Shown: piece after piece, positions 7,546-16,438 of the stretch
Position numbering within the stretch: the first letter of the stretch is position 1
How the letters are laid out: the number at the start of each line of letters is the position of its first letter
Origin: Pseudomonas cannabina
Lineage (GTDB): Bacteria; Pseudomonadota; Gammaproteobacteria; Pseudomonadales; Pseudomonadaceae
Assembly: GCF_900100365.1 (NCBI RefSeq)
Contig: NZ_FNKU01000001.1
Coordinates: forward strand, 1,674,001 to 1,738,000
DNA length: 64,000 nt
Reading direction: 5' to 3'
Translations under genes and position numbers: made by a program
The notes under the pieces: model-generated
What the model was told of the DNA's origin: nothing
What the model saw: the letters and a program-made list of their open reading frames with translations, nothing else
The model's database searches: none

Positions 7546-9516
7546 ATGCCGAAAAAAGTATTGGGTGCCTTGCGCACCTTGATGTCCGTGCCCCACGATA
7601 ATCCCAGGCTGTTGGAGGCCCAATATGTAGCGCTGTCCCGTCAACTGCCGTTGATGTACTTCGTGCTGCTGGTCAATACCTGGGCGTTGGCTTTTACCCC
7701 TTGGTCGACTGCCCCGACATGGCTGACCCTGCTGATACCCGCGCTGCTGACGATTATCTGCGGTATCCGGGCGCGCAAATGGCTGCGCACGGTCAATAAA
7801 CCACCGCCGTCGCCGCAGATCATCCTCAAGACACTGCGTGGCACCAATAGTCTGGCGGGCGTGATCGCGGCCGGATTCGCGGCATGGTCGCTGTCGCTTT
7901 ACCCCTATGGCGATGCCTACGCTCAGGGACATGTCGCCTTTTTCATGGGCATCACCGTTATTGTGTGCATCTTCTGCATGATGCACCTGCGACCCGCAGC
8001 CCTGACGACTGCGGTAGTCGTCAATACCGCGTTCGTGATCTTCTTTGCCTCCACGCACAACCTGACGTTTATCGCCACTGCCGTGAACATTGTGTTGGTG
8101 TCGATCGGCATGTTGATCATTCTTCAATATCAGTACCGCGATTTCACCAGCCTGGTGGATGTACAGGTCAAGACCGAACAGCTCAGTAATGAAAACCTGC
8201 TTTTGGCCAATCAGGACAGCCTGACCGGCCTGCCTAACCGCAGGCAGTTTTTTCATACGCTGGACACGGCGATGCAGGAAGCCATGCAACAGCAGACAGG
8301 GCTGGCGGTGGGTGTTCTGGATCTGGACGGGTTCAAGCCGGTCAATGACTTGTACGGGCACCGCACCGGCGACCGGCTGCTGATACTGGTGGCCGAGCGC
8401 CTGATGACGGCGGCGAGCGACACGGTGCATGTGTCGCGCCTGGGCGGTGACGAGTTTGCGCTGGTCATAAAAGGGGATGTCGGCAAGGACGCACTGCTGA
8501 ACTTCGGCAAGCATCTGTGCAGGCTCATGCACGACAGTTTCGAACTGTCGGACATGCCGATCCAGATTGGCGCGACGCTGGGCATCGCGACCTTTCCCGG
8601 CACTGCCGATAACGCGACGCAGTTGTTCGAATATGCCGACTACGCGCTGTATCAGGGCAAGAACCATAATCCCGGAGCGACCTGCCTGTTTTCCGCCGCT
8701 CACCGCGAGCAACTGCACGCCGATGGCGTCACCGAGCAGGCGTTGCGCCGGGCCAATCTCGACACCGAGTTCCACGTGCTGTTTCAGCCGATCATCGAGA
8801 GTTGCACCCGTGAAACCGTTGCGTTCGAAGCGCTGGCACGCTGGAACAGCCCGGAGCTGGGCTCGGTATCGCCTGCGCATTTCATCCCGATTGCCGAGCG
8901 CATCGGCATGATCAACAAGCTGACCGGGCCGTTGCTGACTCACGCGTTGCAAAAGGCGCTGTTCTGGCCGGCGCCGATCAGGTTGTCGTTCAATCTCTCG
9001 GCGCATGACTGCGCGACCTGCGAGAGCGTAAATCTGATTGTCGGGATCATCGAGAGCAGCGGCTTCGATGCCTCTCGCCTCGACCTGGAGATCACTGAAA
9101 CGGCCATCATGCAGGACATCGCGCAGGTGCAGCAGGCGATTACCCAGTTTCGCCAGTTGGGCTGCGGTATTTCGCTGGATGACTTCGGCACGGGTTATTC
9201 CAGCCTCAGCCAATTGCACGCGCTGGCGCTGACCAAACTGAAGATCGACCGCAGTTTCGTGACCGGTGTACACAACAACCCGGCCAGCTACAAGATCGTC
9301 AAATCGCTGGTTGCGCTGAGTCTGGACATGTCTCTGGGCTGCGTGATCGAAGGTGTTGAAACCCAGCATGAGCTCAACGCGCTGACCTCGCTGGGCTGCA
9401 CCATGGTGCAAGGCTTCTTCTACAGCCCGCCGATCAGTTTCGAAGAAACCCTGATCTGGCTCGACACACCGGACGAGGAGCGCACATTCGGTTATGCCGC
9501 GTCCTGTCGTATCTGA
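7546..9516 (+). CDS. Membrane-bound GGDEF-EAL cyclic-di-GMP protein
   Basis: About 656 residues. The start at 7546 has AGAAG eight bases upstream; 7531 is also possible. Residues 40-200 contain about six hydrophobic segments, making an integral membrane sensor. A GGDEF domain follows with an intact active site RLGGDEF near 300 and the substrate loop around DLDGFKPVND. The EAL domain begins EALARWN near 428 and keeps NLSA, EITE, DDFGTGYSS, KIDRSFV and EGVE. Both diguanylate cyclase and phosphodiesterase catalytic motifs are complete, so it may be bifunctional or switched by the membrane sensor. The input signal is unknown and the gene is not in an operon. Confidence 0.85.
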   Translation: MPKKVLGALRTLMSVPHDNPRLLEAQYVALSRQLPLMYFVLLVNTWALAFTPWSTAPTWLTLLIPALLTIICGIRARKWLRTVNKPPPSPQIILKTLRGTNSLAGVIAAGFAAWSLSLYPYGDAYAQGHVAFFMGITVIVCIFCMMHLRPAALTTAVVVNTAFVIFFASTHNLTFIATAVNIVLVSIGMLIILQYQYRDFTSLVDVQVKTEQLSNENLLLANQDSLTGLPNRRQFFHTLDTAMQEAMQQQTGLAVGVLDLDGFKPVNDLYGHRTGDRLLILVAERLMTAASDTVHVSRLGGDEFALVIKGDVGKDALLNFGKHLCRLMHDSFELSDMPIQIGATLGIATFPGTADNATQLFEYADYALYQGKNHNPGATCLFSAAHREQLHADGVTEQALRRANLDTEFHVLFQPIIESCTRETVAFEALARWNSPELGSVSPAHFIPIAERIGMINKLTGPLLTHALQKALFWPAPIRLSFNLSAHDCATCESVNLIVGIIESSGFDASRLDLEITETAIMQDIAQVQQAITQFRQLGCGISLDDFGTGYSSLSQLHALALTKLKIDRSFVTGVHNNPASYKIVKSLVALSLDMSLGCVIEGVETQHELNALTSLGCTMVQGFFYSPPISFEETLIWLDTPDEERTFGYAASCRI

Positions 9517-9590
9517 TCGCTTCGCTTGCAGCATTCGCTCGCGTGTTCGTGGGTTAAGATGCGCCTTTCGACGCTCTGAGAATCCCGTTC

Positions 9591-10301
9591 ATGACCAAGC
9601 CCGGACAGACTGTCCTTGTCGCGCTGCGCAAGATGATTGCCTCCGGCGAGCTGGCGGCTGGCGCACGATTGATGGAAGTGCCGACTGCCGAACTGTTTGG
9701 TGTTTCGCGTATGCCGGTGCGCATGGCGTTCCGCACGCTGGAGCAGGAGGGGTTGTTGGTGCCGTCTGGCGGCCGGGGCTTTCAGGTCCGTTCGCTCAGT
9801 GCGCAGGAAATTGCCGGGGCGGTGGACGTCCGTGGTGTGCTGGAAGGCCTGGCGGCGCGGCAGATGGCCGAGCGCGGGGTCACGCCGCAGGCCAGGGGCG
9901 AGCTGGAACGGTGCCTGGTGCAGGGTGATGAGTTGTTCGACAAGGGTCACGTCACCGAAGACGACCTTGAGGTGTATCACGACATGAACATACGTCTGCA
10001 TCGGATCATCGTCGAGGGCAGTGGCAACCGGGCAATCGCGGACGCACTGGCCCGTAACGATCATCTGCCGTTTGCGTCGGTTACCGCGCTGGCGGTGGAT
10101 CGGAACAATCTGATTCGCGAGTACCGCCGCTTCAATTTCGCGCACATGCAGCATCACGCCGTGGTCGATGCCCTGATCAATGGCGAGGGTGCGCGTGCCG
10201 AAGCGATCATGCGCGAGCATGCCAATGCGACGCTGCGCTACGCCGAGATTTTCGGCACCGGCCTGCATGAACGCATCAGGGTCATCCAGCGCGCCGAGTG
10301 A
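9591..10301 (+). CDS. vanR: GntR/FadR-family repressor, VanR
   Basis: 236 residues: winged helix-turn-helix (MIASGELAAGARLMEV, ELFGVSRMPVRMAFRTLEQEGLL) then an all-helical FCD effector domain whose metal-binding residues lie in DMNIRLHRIIVEGSGN and AHMQHHAVVDAL. It converges end to end with vanB (adjacent bases 10301/10302). In pseudomonads and Caulobacter, VanR represses vanAB and is released by vanillate. The two GGATCC-centred palindromes upstream of vanA support this role. Confidence 0.85.
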   Translation: MTKPGQTVLVALRKMIASGELAAGARLMEVPTAELFGVSRMPVRMAFRTLEQEGLLVPSGGRGFQVRSLSAQEIAGAVDVRGVLEGLAARQMAERGVTPQARGELERCLVQGDELFDKGHVTEDDLEVYHDMNIRLHRIIVEGSGNRAIADALARNDHLPFASVTALAVDRNNLIREYRRFNFAHMQHHAVVDALINGEGARAEAIMREHANATLRYAEIFGTGLHERIRVIQRAE

Positions 10302-11252
10302 TCAGAGGTCGATGACCAGCAATGGGGTCTTCGAGCGCGAGCAGCATGGCGTGAACTGATCGTTGAGCGCCTGTTCTTCCTCAGTCAGAAACAGGTCGCG
10401 GTGATCCGGGACGCCTTTCAAGACCCGTGTCAGACACGTCCCGCAGACACCTTGCTCACACGACAAAGGGATATCGATGCCCTGGCTTTCCAGCACTTGG
10501 GCGACGGTTTTGTTGGCCGGGATGGCAATGACCTGGCCGGTGCTGGCGATTTCGATCGAAAAGCTGCCGTCGGCACTGGTATCGATCGGCTCGGCAGTGA
10601 AGTACTCGCGGTGCAGCGTGTCTTCAGGCCAGCCAGCCGTGCGCGCGGTGTCGAGAATATGTTGCATGAAGCCGTTCGGTCCACAGACATACAGGTGGGT
10701 GCCGGGCTGCGGGGCGGCGAGCACGTTCAGGGCGTTCAGCGCAGTTTGCGGTTGCTCGTCCAGATGCAGTGTTACCCGTTCGGCGAACGTCGATTGCTGC
10801 AAGCGTTGAATGAAAGCACCTCGTTCGGCGGAACGAACGCAATAGTGCAGGTCGAAATCAGCGTGCTCCATGGCCAGTTGTTCAGCCATGCACAGGATCG
10901 GCGTAATGCCGATACCACCTGCGAACAGCACGCTGCGGCGCGCGTCTTGTGCAAGCGGGAACAGGTTGCGGGGTTCGCTGATGCGCAACCGCGCGCCGGG
11001 ATAAATGTGCTGGTGCAGGCTTCTGGACCCGCCGCGAGAGGCCGGGTCGTTGAGGACTCCGATCAGATAGCGATGCCGCTCGCCGGGCGAGTTGCACAAC
11101 GAATACTGCCGGATCAGGCCGTCAGGCAGGTGGACGTCGATGTGCGCACCGGCGGTGAAGGGCGGCAGTGGTTGGCCGTCGCTCTGCACCAGTTCATAGC
11201 TGCAGATATCCAGCGCTTCGTCATTACGCGATGACACGGTCACGTCAAGCAT
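10302..11252 (-). CDS. vanB: Vanillate O-demethylase reductase subunit
   Basis: 316 residues from an ATG with GAGGAA eight bases upstream. Order of domains: flavin-binding ferredoxin-reductase domain with RQYSLCNSPGE, NAD-binding region with FAGGIGITPI and YVCGPNGFM, and a C-terminal plant-type [2Fe-2S] domain with CEQGVCGTC and a final Cys in TPCCSR. This is the phthalate-dioxygenase-reductase-like arrangement of VanB, which passes NADH electrons to VanA. It lies 67 bp downstream of vanA in the same direction, forming the vanAB operon that converts vanillate to protocatechuate and formaldehyde. Confidence 0.92.
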   Translation of the reverse strand: MLDVTVSSRNDEALDICSYELVQSDGQPLPPFTAGAHIDVHLPDGLIRQYSLCNSPGERHRYLIGVLNDPASRGGSRSLHQHIYPGARLRISEPRNLFPLAQDARRSVLFAGGIGITPILCMAEQLAMEHADFDLHYCVRSAERGAFIQRLQQSTFAERVTLHLDEQPQTALNALNVLAAPQPGTHLYVCGPNGFMQHILDTARTAGWPEDTLHREYFTAEPIDTSADGSFSIEIASTGQVIAIPANKTVAQVLESQGIDIPLSCEQGVCGTCLTRVLKGVPDHRDLFLTEEEQALNDQFTPCCSRSKTPLLVIDL

Positions 11253-11319
11253 GGTGTTTCCTCGGGTGACCGCAGCAAGGGTCACTTCTGATTGTTCTAT
11301 AGCCGTTTCGGCGTGACTG

Positions 11320-12384
11320 TTATTTGGTCGCCATCACCGGAATCTGTTCGCCAGTGGCATGCTGTTCGGCATCGATCAAGCGTTGCAGAATCTTGCGCGA
11401 CTGTACGCCGCCCGCGTCGATATTGAGCTTGAGCAGATTGCGCTGCGGGTGCTGGAGCAGGTTCTGCTGCTGGCGCTCAAGCATTTCCAGGTCTTCGCTG
11501 AAAATCTTGTGTTGGCCTTCGCGGATGGTTGTGGTCAGCGCTTCATCGCTCGGGTTGAAGTTGCGCGCCATGCCCCAGAAGTACCAGATCGAGGTGTCGG
11601 TTTCCGGGGTGATGAAATCCACGACGATGCTCGAGGCCTTGACGTCGTTCGGCGCGTGATAGCCACCTTTGCCCGCGTGAGCCACACCGACTTCGATCAT
11701 GACGTGGCTGGGCGGGGTGAAACGGCAGATCTGCCAGCGATCGACCGGCACGTCATCTGCCAGGTTGTTGCCACGTAGCGCCATTTTCCAGAACGGCGGC
11801 GGCATGATGTTTTCCATGTGCCGTGCGGTCACCACTTCCTCGCCTTCAACGGTGGTAACGGGCGGCGCTTCGTCGATTTCCTTCTGGCCAATGCTCGTTG
11901 CATGCACATAGGTTTCGTGGGTGAGGTCCATCAGGTTGTCGATCATCAGGCGATAGTCGCACTGAATATGAAACAGCCCGCCGCCATACGCCCAGTCATC
12001 GCTGACCGCCCAGTGCAGATGATGAATGAGTGCGGGATCGGCGTTTTCCCGGTCGCCCGGCCAGACCCAGATAAAGCCGTAGCGCTCGACCGCCGCGAAC
12101 GTCTTGTTGCACGGAAAACCGCGCACGCGCTGTCCAGGCATAGAAGCCGTCTTGCCGTCGCTGCCCATCACCAGGCCGTGGTAGCCGCACACCAGTTGGC
12201 CGTTTTCGATATAACCCAGGGAGAGCGGCGCGCCGCGATGCGGGCAGAAGTCCTCGACGGCAGCGATCTGCTGATTCTCATCACGATAGAACACCATCTT
12301 TTCGTTGCAGATCTGGCGTCCCAATGGCTTGTCGGTGACTTCATCCGCTGTACAGGCGACGTACCAGGCGTTTTTCGGATGCAT
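11320..12384 (-). CDS. vanA: Vanillate O-demethylase oxygenase subunit
   Basis: 354 residues with GGAGA before the ATG. The Rieske cluster ligands are Cys47, His49, Cys66 and His69 (CPHRG and CGYHG). The mononuclear iron site follows in DNLMDLTHETYVH (His ligands), and the C-terminal part is typical of VanA. With VanB it demethylates vanillate, an intermediate of lignin phenol breakdown. It is first gene of the operon, with candidate VanR operators upstream. Confidence 0.93.
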   Translation of the reverse strand: MHPKNAWYVACTADEVTDKPLGRQICNEKMVFYRDENQQIAAVEDFCPHRGAPLSLGYIENGQLVCGYHGLVMGSDGKTASMPGQRVRGFPCNKTFAAVERYGFIWVWPGDRENADPALIHHLHWAVSDDWAYGGGLFHIQCDYRLMIDNLMDLTHETYVHATSIGQKEIDEAPPVTTVEGEEVVTARHMENIMPPPFWKMALRGNNLADDVPVDRWQICRFTPPSHVMIEVGVAHAGKGGYHAPNDVKASSIVVDFITPETDTSIWYFWGMARNFNPSDEALTTTIREGQHKIFSEDLEMLERQQQNLLQHPQRNLLKLNIDAGGVQSRKILQRLIDAEQHATGEQIPVMATK

Positions 12385-12414
12385 GAGGGTTCTCCACGGC
12401 TCGGTTATTAGTCT

Positions 12415-12426
12415 TATGGATCCACT
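12415..12426. promoter_or_regulatory. Candidate VanR operator, proximal to vanA
   Basis: TATGGATCCACT, centred on GGATCC, about 31 bp upstream of the vanA ATG. It matches 9 of 12 positions of ATTGGATCCAAT, the VanR operator I recall from Caulobacter. Position fits repression of the vanAB promoter. Confidence 0.5.
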
Positions 12427-12509
12427 GGTGAAAAGCTTTCTATGGCTCTGGTTTTATTAATGCCACAACAGAAGATTAAAGCCAATGATTAATTAAGTTA
12501 ACTATTTTT

Positions 12510-12521
12510 AATGGATCCATC
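12510..12521. promoter_or_regulatory. Candidate VanR operator, distal
   Basis: AATGGATCCATC carries the palindrome ATGGATCCAT and repeats the core of the site at 12415, 95 bp further upstream of vanA and just past the stop codon of the LysR gene. Two copies in one short intergenic region make chance less likely. Confidence 0.5.
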
Positions 12522-12524
12522 GAC

Positions 12525-13424
12525 TCACTTATTGCGTGGAGCAATGCCGATTGGCAGGAGTGCTTCGCGGAGCAGCGGCGCTAGCGCCTCAAGCAGGGTC
12601 TGCACCGAGCGCAGTGCGCGGCAATCAGGGCGCGTCAGCAGCCAGAGGTCCGTGCGGCAGCCGATCAGTGGTTCACTGAGACGAACCACGCCCTCAAGCC
12701 CGCGAGCCGCGAAATCGGTGACGGCTGCGACGCCCAGTCCTGCGGCCACCAACTGCGAGACAGCTGACATGCTGCTGTAGCGATAGCGTGGCACGACCGC
12801 CGGGAACGCCTGTTTGCGCCAGATCACTGAGGTGTGTTCCGGCATCGAGTCGTCAGGGCTGATCCATGGTACAGACGCGGGGTTGTGCTCCAGCGCCTGG
12901 CGAAATTCTGGACGACCACAGATAACGTAGTCGGCGCTGCCCAGACAGCGGCCGATCAGGTGTTCGGGCGGTGTGTTGGTCAGGCGCAAGGCGATGTCGG
13001 CATCGCGACGACTGAGGTTGGCGAAAGCATTGGAGGTGGCCAGTTCCAGCGTGATGGCGGGGTAGTGCGGCATGAATCGCGCCAGCGCCGGTAACAGCAG
13101 GCTGTGCAGTACCGCGTCGGTACAGGTAAGGCGCACCGTGCCGCTGACCACCTGCTGACCTTGCTGCAAGGCCACACGCGCAGCGGCGAGTGCCAGTTCG
13201 GCGTGTTCAGCCTGCTCGGCCATCGCCTGCGCGGTGTCGGTGGGCATGTAACCGCGTCGGTTCTTTTCGAACAGCGCCGTGCCCAGTGCCGCTTCGAGGC
13301 GCCGGATCGAGCGAAATACCGTGGAAACATCGACCTGCAGCAGCCCGGCGGCGCGCGCCAGTGTACGACCGCGTACCAGTGCCAATACCAGCGCAAGGTC
13401 GGCGTGACTGATTTCATATTGCAT
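12525..13424 (-). CDS. LysR-family transcriptional regulator
   Basis: 299 residues. The N-terminal helix-turn-helix differs slightly from the consensus (LARAAGLLQVDVSTVFRSIRRLEAALG), as in the subgroup that regulates aromatic or transport genes. The effector domain has DADIALRLT, SADYVICGRPEF and VAAGLGVAAVTDFAARG. It is upstream of vanAB in the same direction but separated by an operator-containing gap of 140 bp, and divergent from the amidotransferase gene by about 130 bp, which is the more likely target. Confidence 0.85.
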   Translation of the reverse strand: MQYEISHADLALVLALVRGRTLARAAGLLQVDVSTVFRSIRRLEAALGTALFEKNRRGYMPTDTAQAMAEQAEHAELALAAARVALQQGQQVVSGTVRLTCTDAVLHSLLLPALARFMPHYPAITLELATSNAFANLSRRDADIALRLTNTPPEHLIGRCLGSADYVICGRPEFRQALEHNPASVPWISPDDSMPEHTSVIWRKQAFPAVVPRYRYSSMSAVSQLVAAGLGVAAVTDFAARGLEGVVRLSEPLIGCRTDLWLLTRPDCRALRSVQTLLEALAPLLREALLPIGIAPRNK

Positions 13425-13553
13425 CGCTGCACAGTTCCTTTGCCAGATTGCCTATGTAGATTGCGCTGACGACTATCCTAGACTGGTTTCACTCGTATCG
13501 GTTAGCAGCGCGTCTGCAGACCATTGACCAGATTTTTCAGACAGGGCCCAAGC

Positions 13554-14309
13554 ATGTCGCGTCTCCCTTTGATCGGTGTCACCGCCTGCCGCCAGCAGCT
13601 AGGCAAGTATTCCTCCCACACCGCAGGCGATAAGTACGTTGAAGCCGCCGCGTTCGCAGGTGTGCCGGTGATTCTTCCGGCACGCACTGTGCCGAGCGAA
13701 CCCGAGCAGCTGTTGGCGTCGCTCGACGGGTTGTTGTTCACCGGCTCGCCGTCCAACGTCGAGCCACGCCATTACGGCGGTACACCGAGCGCAGAGGGCA
13801 CCGCGCATGACATGTTTCGGGATCGCACCACGCTGCCATTGCTCAAGGCCGCTATTGCGCAGGGCGTCCCGGTGTTCTGCATCTGCCGTGGTTTTCAGGA
13901 GCTGAACGTGGCTTTGGGGGGCAGCCTTCATCAGCGCGTGCAGGAATTGCCGGGCTATCTGGACCATCGCGAGCCGCAAAGCGAGTCGCTGGCCGTGCAA
14001 TATGCCCCGCAACACGCCGTTTCAGTGCAGCCGGGTGGTGTGCTGGAGGCGCTGGGTCTTGCGCCGGGCTTCGAGGTCAACAGCCTGCACAGCCAGGGCA
14101 TCGACCGGCTGGCGTCAGATCTGCGTGCCGAAGCATTGGCACCGGATGGCCTGGTGGAAGCGGTTTCGCTGCCGGGTGCGCCCGGGTTCGTACTGGGCGT
14201 GCAGTGGCATCCGGAGTGGGAATTTCTCGACAATCCGGTATCGCTGAGCCTGTTCACGGCGTTTCGTGCGGCCTGTCTGGCCTACGCCCAGCGCCCTCGG
14301 GGCGTGTGA
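13554..14309 (+). CDS. Class I glutamine amidotransferase-like hydrolase (peptidase C26, PuuD-like)
   Basis: 251 residues starting MSRLPLIGVTACRQ; upstream codons are not conserved in type. The nucleophile elbow FCICRGFQELNVALGG and the catalytic His-Glu in QWHPEWEF are complete, and LLFTGSPSNVEP is typical of gamma-glutamyl-gamma-aminobutyrate hydrolases (PuuD/SpuA) of polyamine breakdown. A PuuR-like regulator follows 125 bp downstream. Together they suggest putrescine/GABA metabolism, although other pathway genes are not here. Confidence 0.8.
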   Translation: MSRLPLIGVTACRQQLGKYSSHTAGDKYVEAAAFAGVPVILPARTVPSEPEQLLASLDGLLFTGSPSNVEPRHYGGTPSAEGTAHDMFRDRTTLPLLKAAIAQGVPVFCICRGFQELNVALGGSLHQRVQELPGYLDHREPQSESLAVQYAPQHAVSVQPGGVLEALGLAPGFEVNSLHSQGIDRLASDLRAEALAPDGLVEAVSLPGAPGFVLGVQWHPEWEFLDNPVSLSLFTAFRAACLAYAQRPRGV

Positions 14310-14434
14310 AGCGATCATCTGCTGAGCGTTGTTGGCAAACGTGATTTAATATCTGCATCGAGGCTCCCGGCCAAGGGTCAAACCTTTGCCGGGCGCCTGC
14401 TCATTTCATCAGATACTTTTCGCATAAGGCAACT

Positions 14435-14983
14435 ATGGATACGGGAGCACGACTGAAGCTGGTGCGTGAAAGCTACAAGCTGTCGCAACGCGAACTCGCC
14501 AGACGCAGTGGTGTGACCAATGCCACGATCTCCCTGATAGAACAGAATCGTGTAAGCCCTTCGATCAGTTCCCTCAAGAAACTGCTTGAGGGCATCCCCA
14601 TGACACTGGCGGATTTTTTCACCTTCGACCAGCCGCCCGGTCAGGATCAATACGTTTTCCGCGCAGGCGATCAGCCCGATCTGGGCCGCAATGGGGTGCG
14701 TCTGCTATTGGTCGGTGCGACGCTGCCCAGTCGGCAGATGCGTTTTCTGCGCGAGCAGTACGCGCCGGGTGCCGATTCGGGTGAAGAACCGATTGTCCAC
14801 AGTGAAGGCGAGGAGTGCGGGCTGGTGATCCGCGGCACTGTGGAATTGACCATCAATGGTCAGGTCAACATTCTTGGCCCCGGTGACGGTTACTATTTTC
14901 CGACCACGCTGCCGCATCGCTTCCGCAATATCGGCCAGGATGAGGCCGAGATTGTCAGTTCCAATACGCCTGCGAACTTTTAG
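14435..14983 (+). CDS. XRE-family regulator with cupin domain (PuuR-like)
   Basis: 182 residues: an N-terminal Cro/CI helix-turn-helix (LSQRELARRSGVTNATISLIEQNRVSPSI in two stretches) and a C-terminal cupin with EEPIVHSEGEECGLVIRG and GDGYYFPTTLPHRFRN holding the His/Glu pocket residues. This is the layout of PuuR, the putrescine-responsive repressor. It follows the amidotransferase gene in the same direction and probably controls polyamine degradation genes. Confidence 0.8.
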   Translation: MDTGARLKLVRESYKLSQRELARRSGVTNATISLIEQNRVSPSISSLKKLLEGIPMTLADFFTFDQPPGQDQYVFRAGDQPDLGRNGVRLLLVGATLPSRQMRFLREQYAPGADSGEEPIVHSEGEECGLVIRGTVELTINGQVNILGPGDGYYFPTTLPHRFRNIGQDEAEIVSSNTPANF

Positions 14984-15024
14984 GCCGCTTGATCGGTTTG
15001 CAACATTGCCTGTTTCATCCCTCC

Positions 15025-16053
15025 TTAGCCCGCCAAAGCCTTTTGCGCATAGCCTTGCGGGTTCATGCACTGCCAGCGCCAGGCATCGGTGAGCATTGAG
15101 TCCAGGTCATGACAGGCTCGCCAATCCAGCTCACGCGAGGCTTTTTCCGGATTGGCCCAGCAGGCTGCGATGTCACCCGGCCGCCGGGGCTCGAAGACCA
15201 GCGGCACGCTTTTCCCGGTGATACGTTCGAAGGCCCGCACCACTTCCAGCACCGAGTAGCCCTGGCCCGTGCCCAGATTCCATATGGATACACCGCGTTG
15301 GTCACGGATCCTGTTCAGCGCCTTGAGGTGACCTGCTGCCAGATCCAGCACATGGAGGTAATCGCGCACGCCCGTGCCGTCGTCAGTCGGATAGTCGTTG
15401 CCGAAAACATGCAGGGCAGGGCGCTGCCGGTTGGCTACTTGCAGCAGAAACGGCAGCAGGTTGTTGGGCGTATTACGCGGTGACTCGCCCAGCAGCCCGG
15501 TCGGATGGGCGCCAATCGGATTGAAGTAGCGCAACAGGCCGATCGCCCAGCGCGGGTCGGAGCGGGCCAGGCTCTTCATGACGTGCTCGGCCATCTGTTT
15601 GGAGTGCCCGTAGGGGTTGGTTGGCAGACCCAGAGGGCTGTCTTCGTCGAGCGGCATACGTTCGAACTCGCCGTAAACGGTTGCGGACGAGCTGAACAGC
15701 AAGTCGAACACACCTGCTTCGGCCATCGTCTGGCACAGGGTGACGCTGCCACTCACGTTGGTGTCGAAATAGCGCAGTGGCTCCCGGACGCTTTCACCGA
15801 CCGCCTTGAGCCCGGCACAGTGCACCACCGCATTGATCGGGTAGTGGGCGAACAGCCTGTGCAATGTGGCCTTGCTGCGAATATCACCGTGGATGAAATC
15901 GAAATGCCGTCCGCTGATTTTCGCCACCCGCTCAAGCGTCTCTCGTGAGCTGTTGCAGAGGTTGTCGAGCACCAGCACGTCGCTGCCGTCTTCGAGCAGC
16001 TCCAGCACAATATGAGCGCCAATGTAGCCCGCACCACCGGTCACCAGAATCAT
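15025..16053 (-). CDS. galE: UDP-glucose 4-epimerase
   Basis: 342 residues from an ATG with AAGGAACG seven bases upstream; longer in-frame starts would add an unrelated 54-residue tail. NAD-binding GGAGYIGAH at the N-terminus, catalytic SSSATVYG and YGHSK (Tyr-x3-Lys), then IWNLGTGQGYSVLEV, the usual C-terminal epimerase segment. Interconverts UDP-glucose and UDP-galactose. It is divergent from a glycosyltransferase/glf/glycosidase operon and would supply UDP-galactopyranose to the mutase. Confidence 0.92.
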   Translation of the reverse strand: MILVTGGAGYIGAHIVLELLEDGSDVLVLDNLCNSSRETLERVAKISGRHFDFIHGDIRSKATLHRLFAHYPINAVVHCAGLKAVGESVREPLRYFDTNVSGSVTLCQTMAEAGVFDLLFSSSATVYGEFERMPLDEDSPLGLPTNPYGHSKQMAEHVMKSLARSDPRWAIGLLRYFNPIGAHPTGLLGESPRNTPNNLLPFLLQVANRQRPALHVFGNDYPTDDGTGVRDYLHVLDLAAGHLKALNRIRDQRGVSIWNLGTGQGYSVLEVVRAFERITGKSVPLVFEPRRPGDIAACWANPEKASRELDWRACHDLDSMLTDAWRWQCMNPQGYAQKALAG

Positions 16054-16438
16054 GGTTGTCGTTCCTTTGATTTTCGCCATCTCGGAAGGAGACGGGCTAA
16101 TGGCTCCCTGCCGCGTTTTATGAAAAACAGGCGGCATGGGGGCATTGCTTGCGAAAATCAGAACCAGATGACTTGTTGCAGGTACCAAAAAGCATTCGCT
16201 TGAGAATAGGGGCATTTCGTTCAGGCGAGTTCAACGATTGTTCTCAACGGCACAGACCCTTCATCGGAACCCTTGAACGGCGTGCCTGAAAAGACCCTCG
16301 ATAGTTCTGCGAGCGTTGAAATTCGTCTATTTCATACATGACGGACGCTGCCGCTCTTCACTCATGAATGCAGTCGAAGCTCAGCCATCGATGGCGCCCT
16401 TCAGTTTCATCCGGGACTTTTTATAGAAGGGAAACTCC
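16054..16438. other. Intergenic region between galE and the glycosyltransferase operon
   Basis: 385 bp between divergent genes. It must hold both promoters. I see no open frame of note, no convincing sigma-70 pair and no terminator; the only clear element is the AGAAGGGAAA ribosome-binding sequence just before 16439. Confidence 0.5.

Noticed and set aside
7450..9534. 694-codon open frame on the minus strand
   Set aside because: It is the antisense shadow of the GGDEF-EAL gene; it shows no domain, its composition is Arg/Gln/His-rich as expected for a shadow frame, and the plus-strand protein has all catalytic motifs.
16054..16438. hrp box or effector promoter upstream of the glycosyltransferase
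   Set aside because: A GGAACC occurs near 16266 but no CCAC follows at the required spacing.
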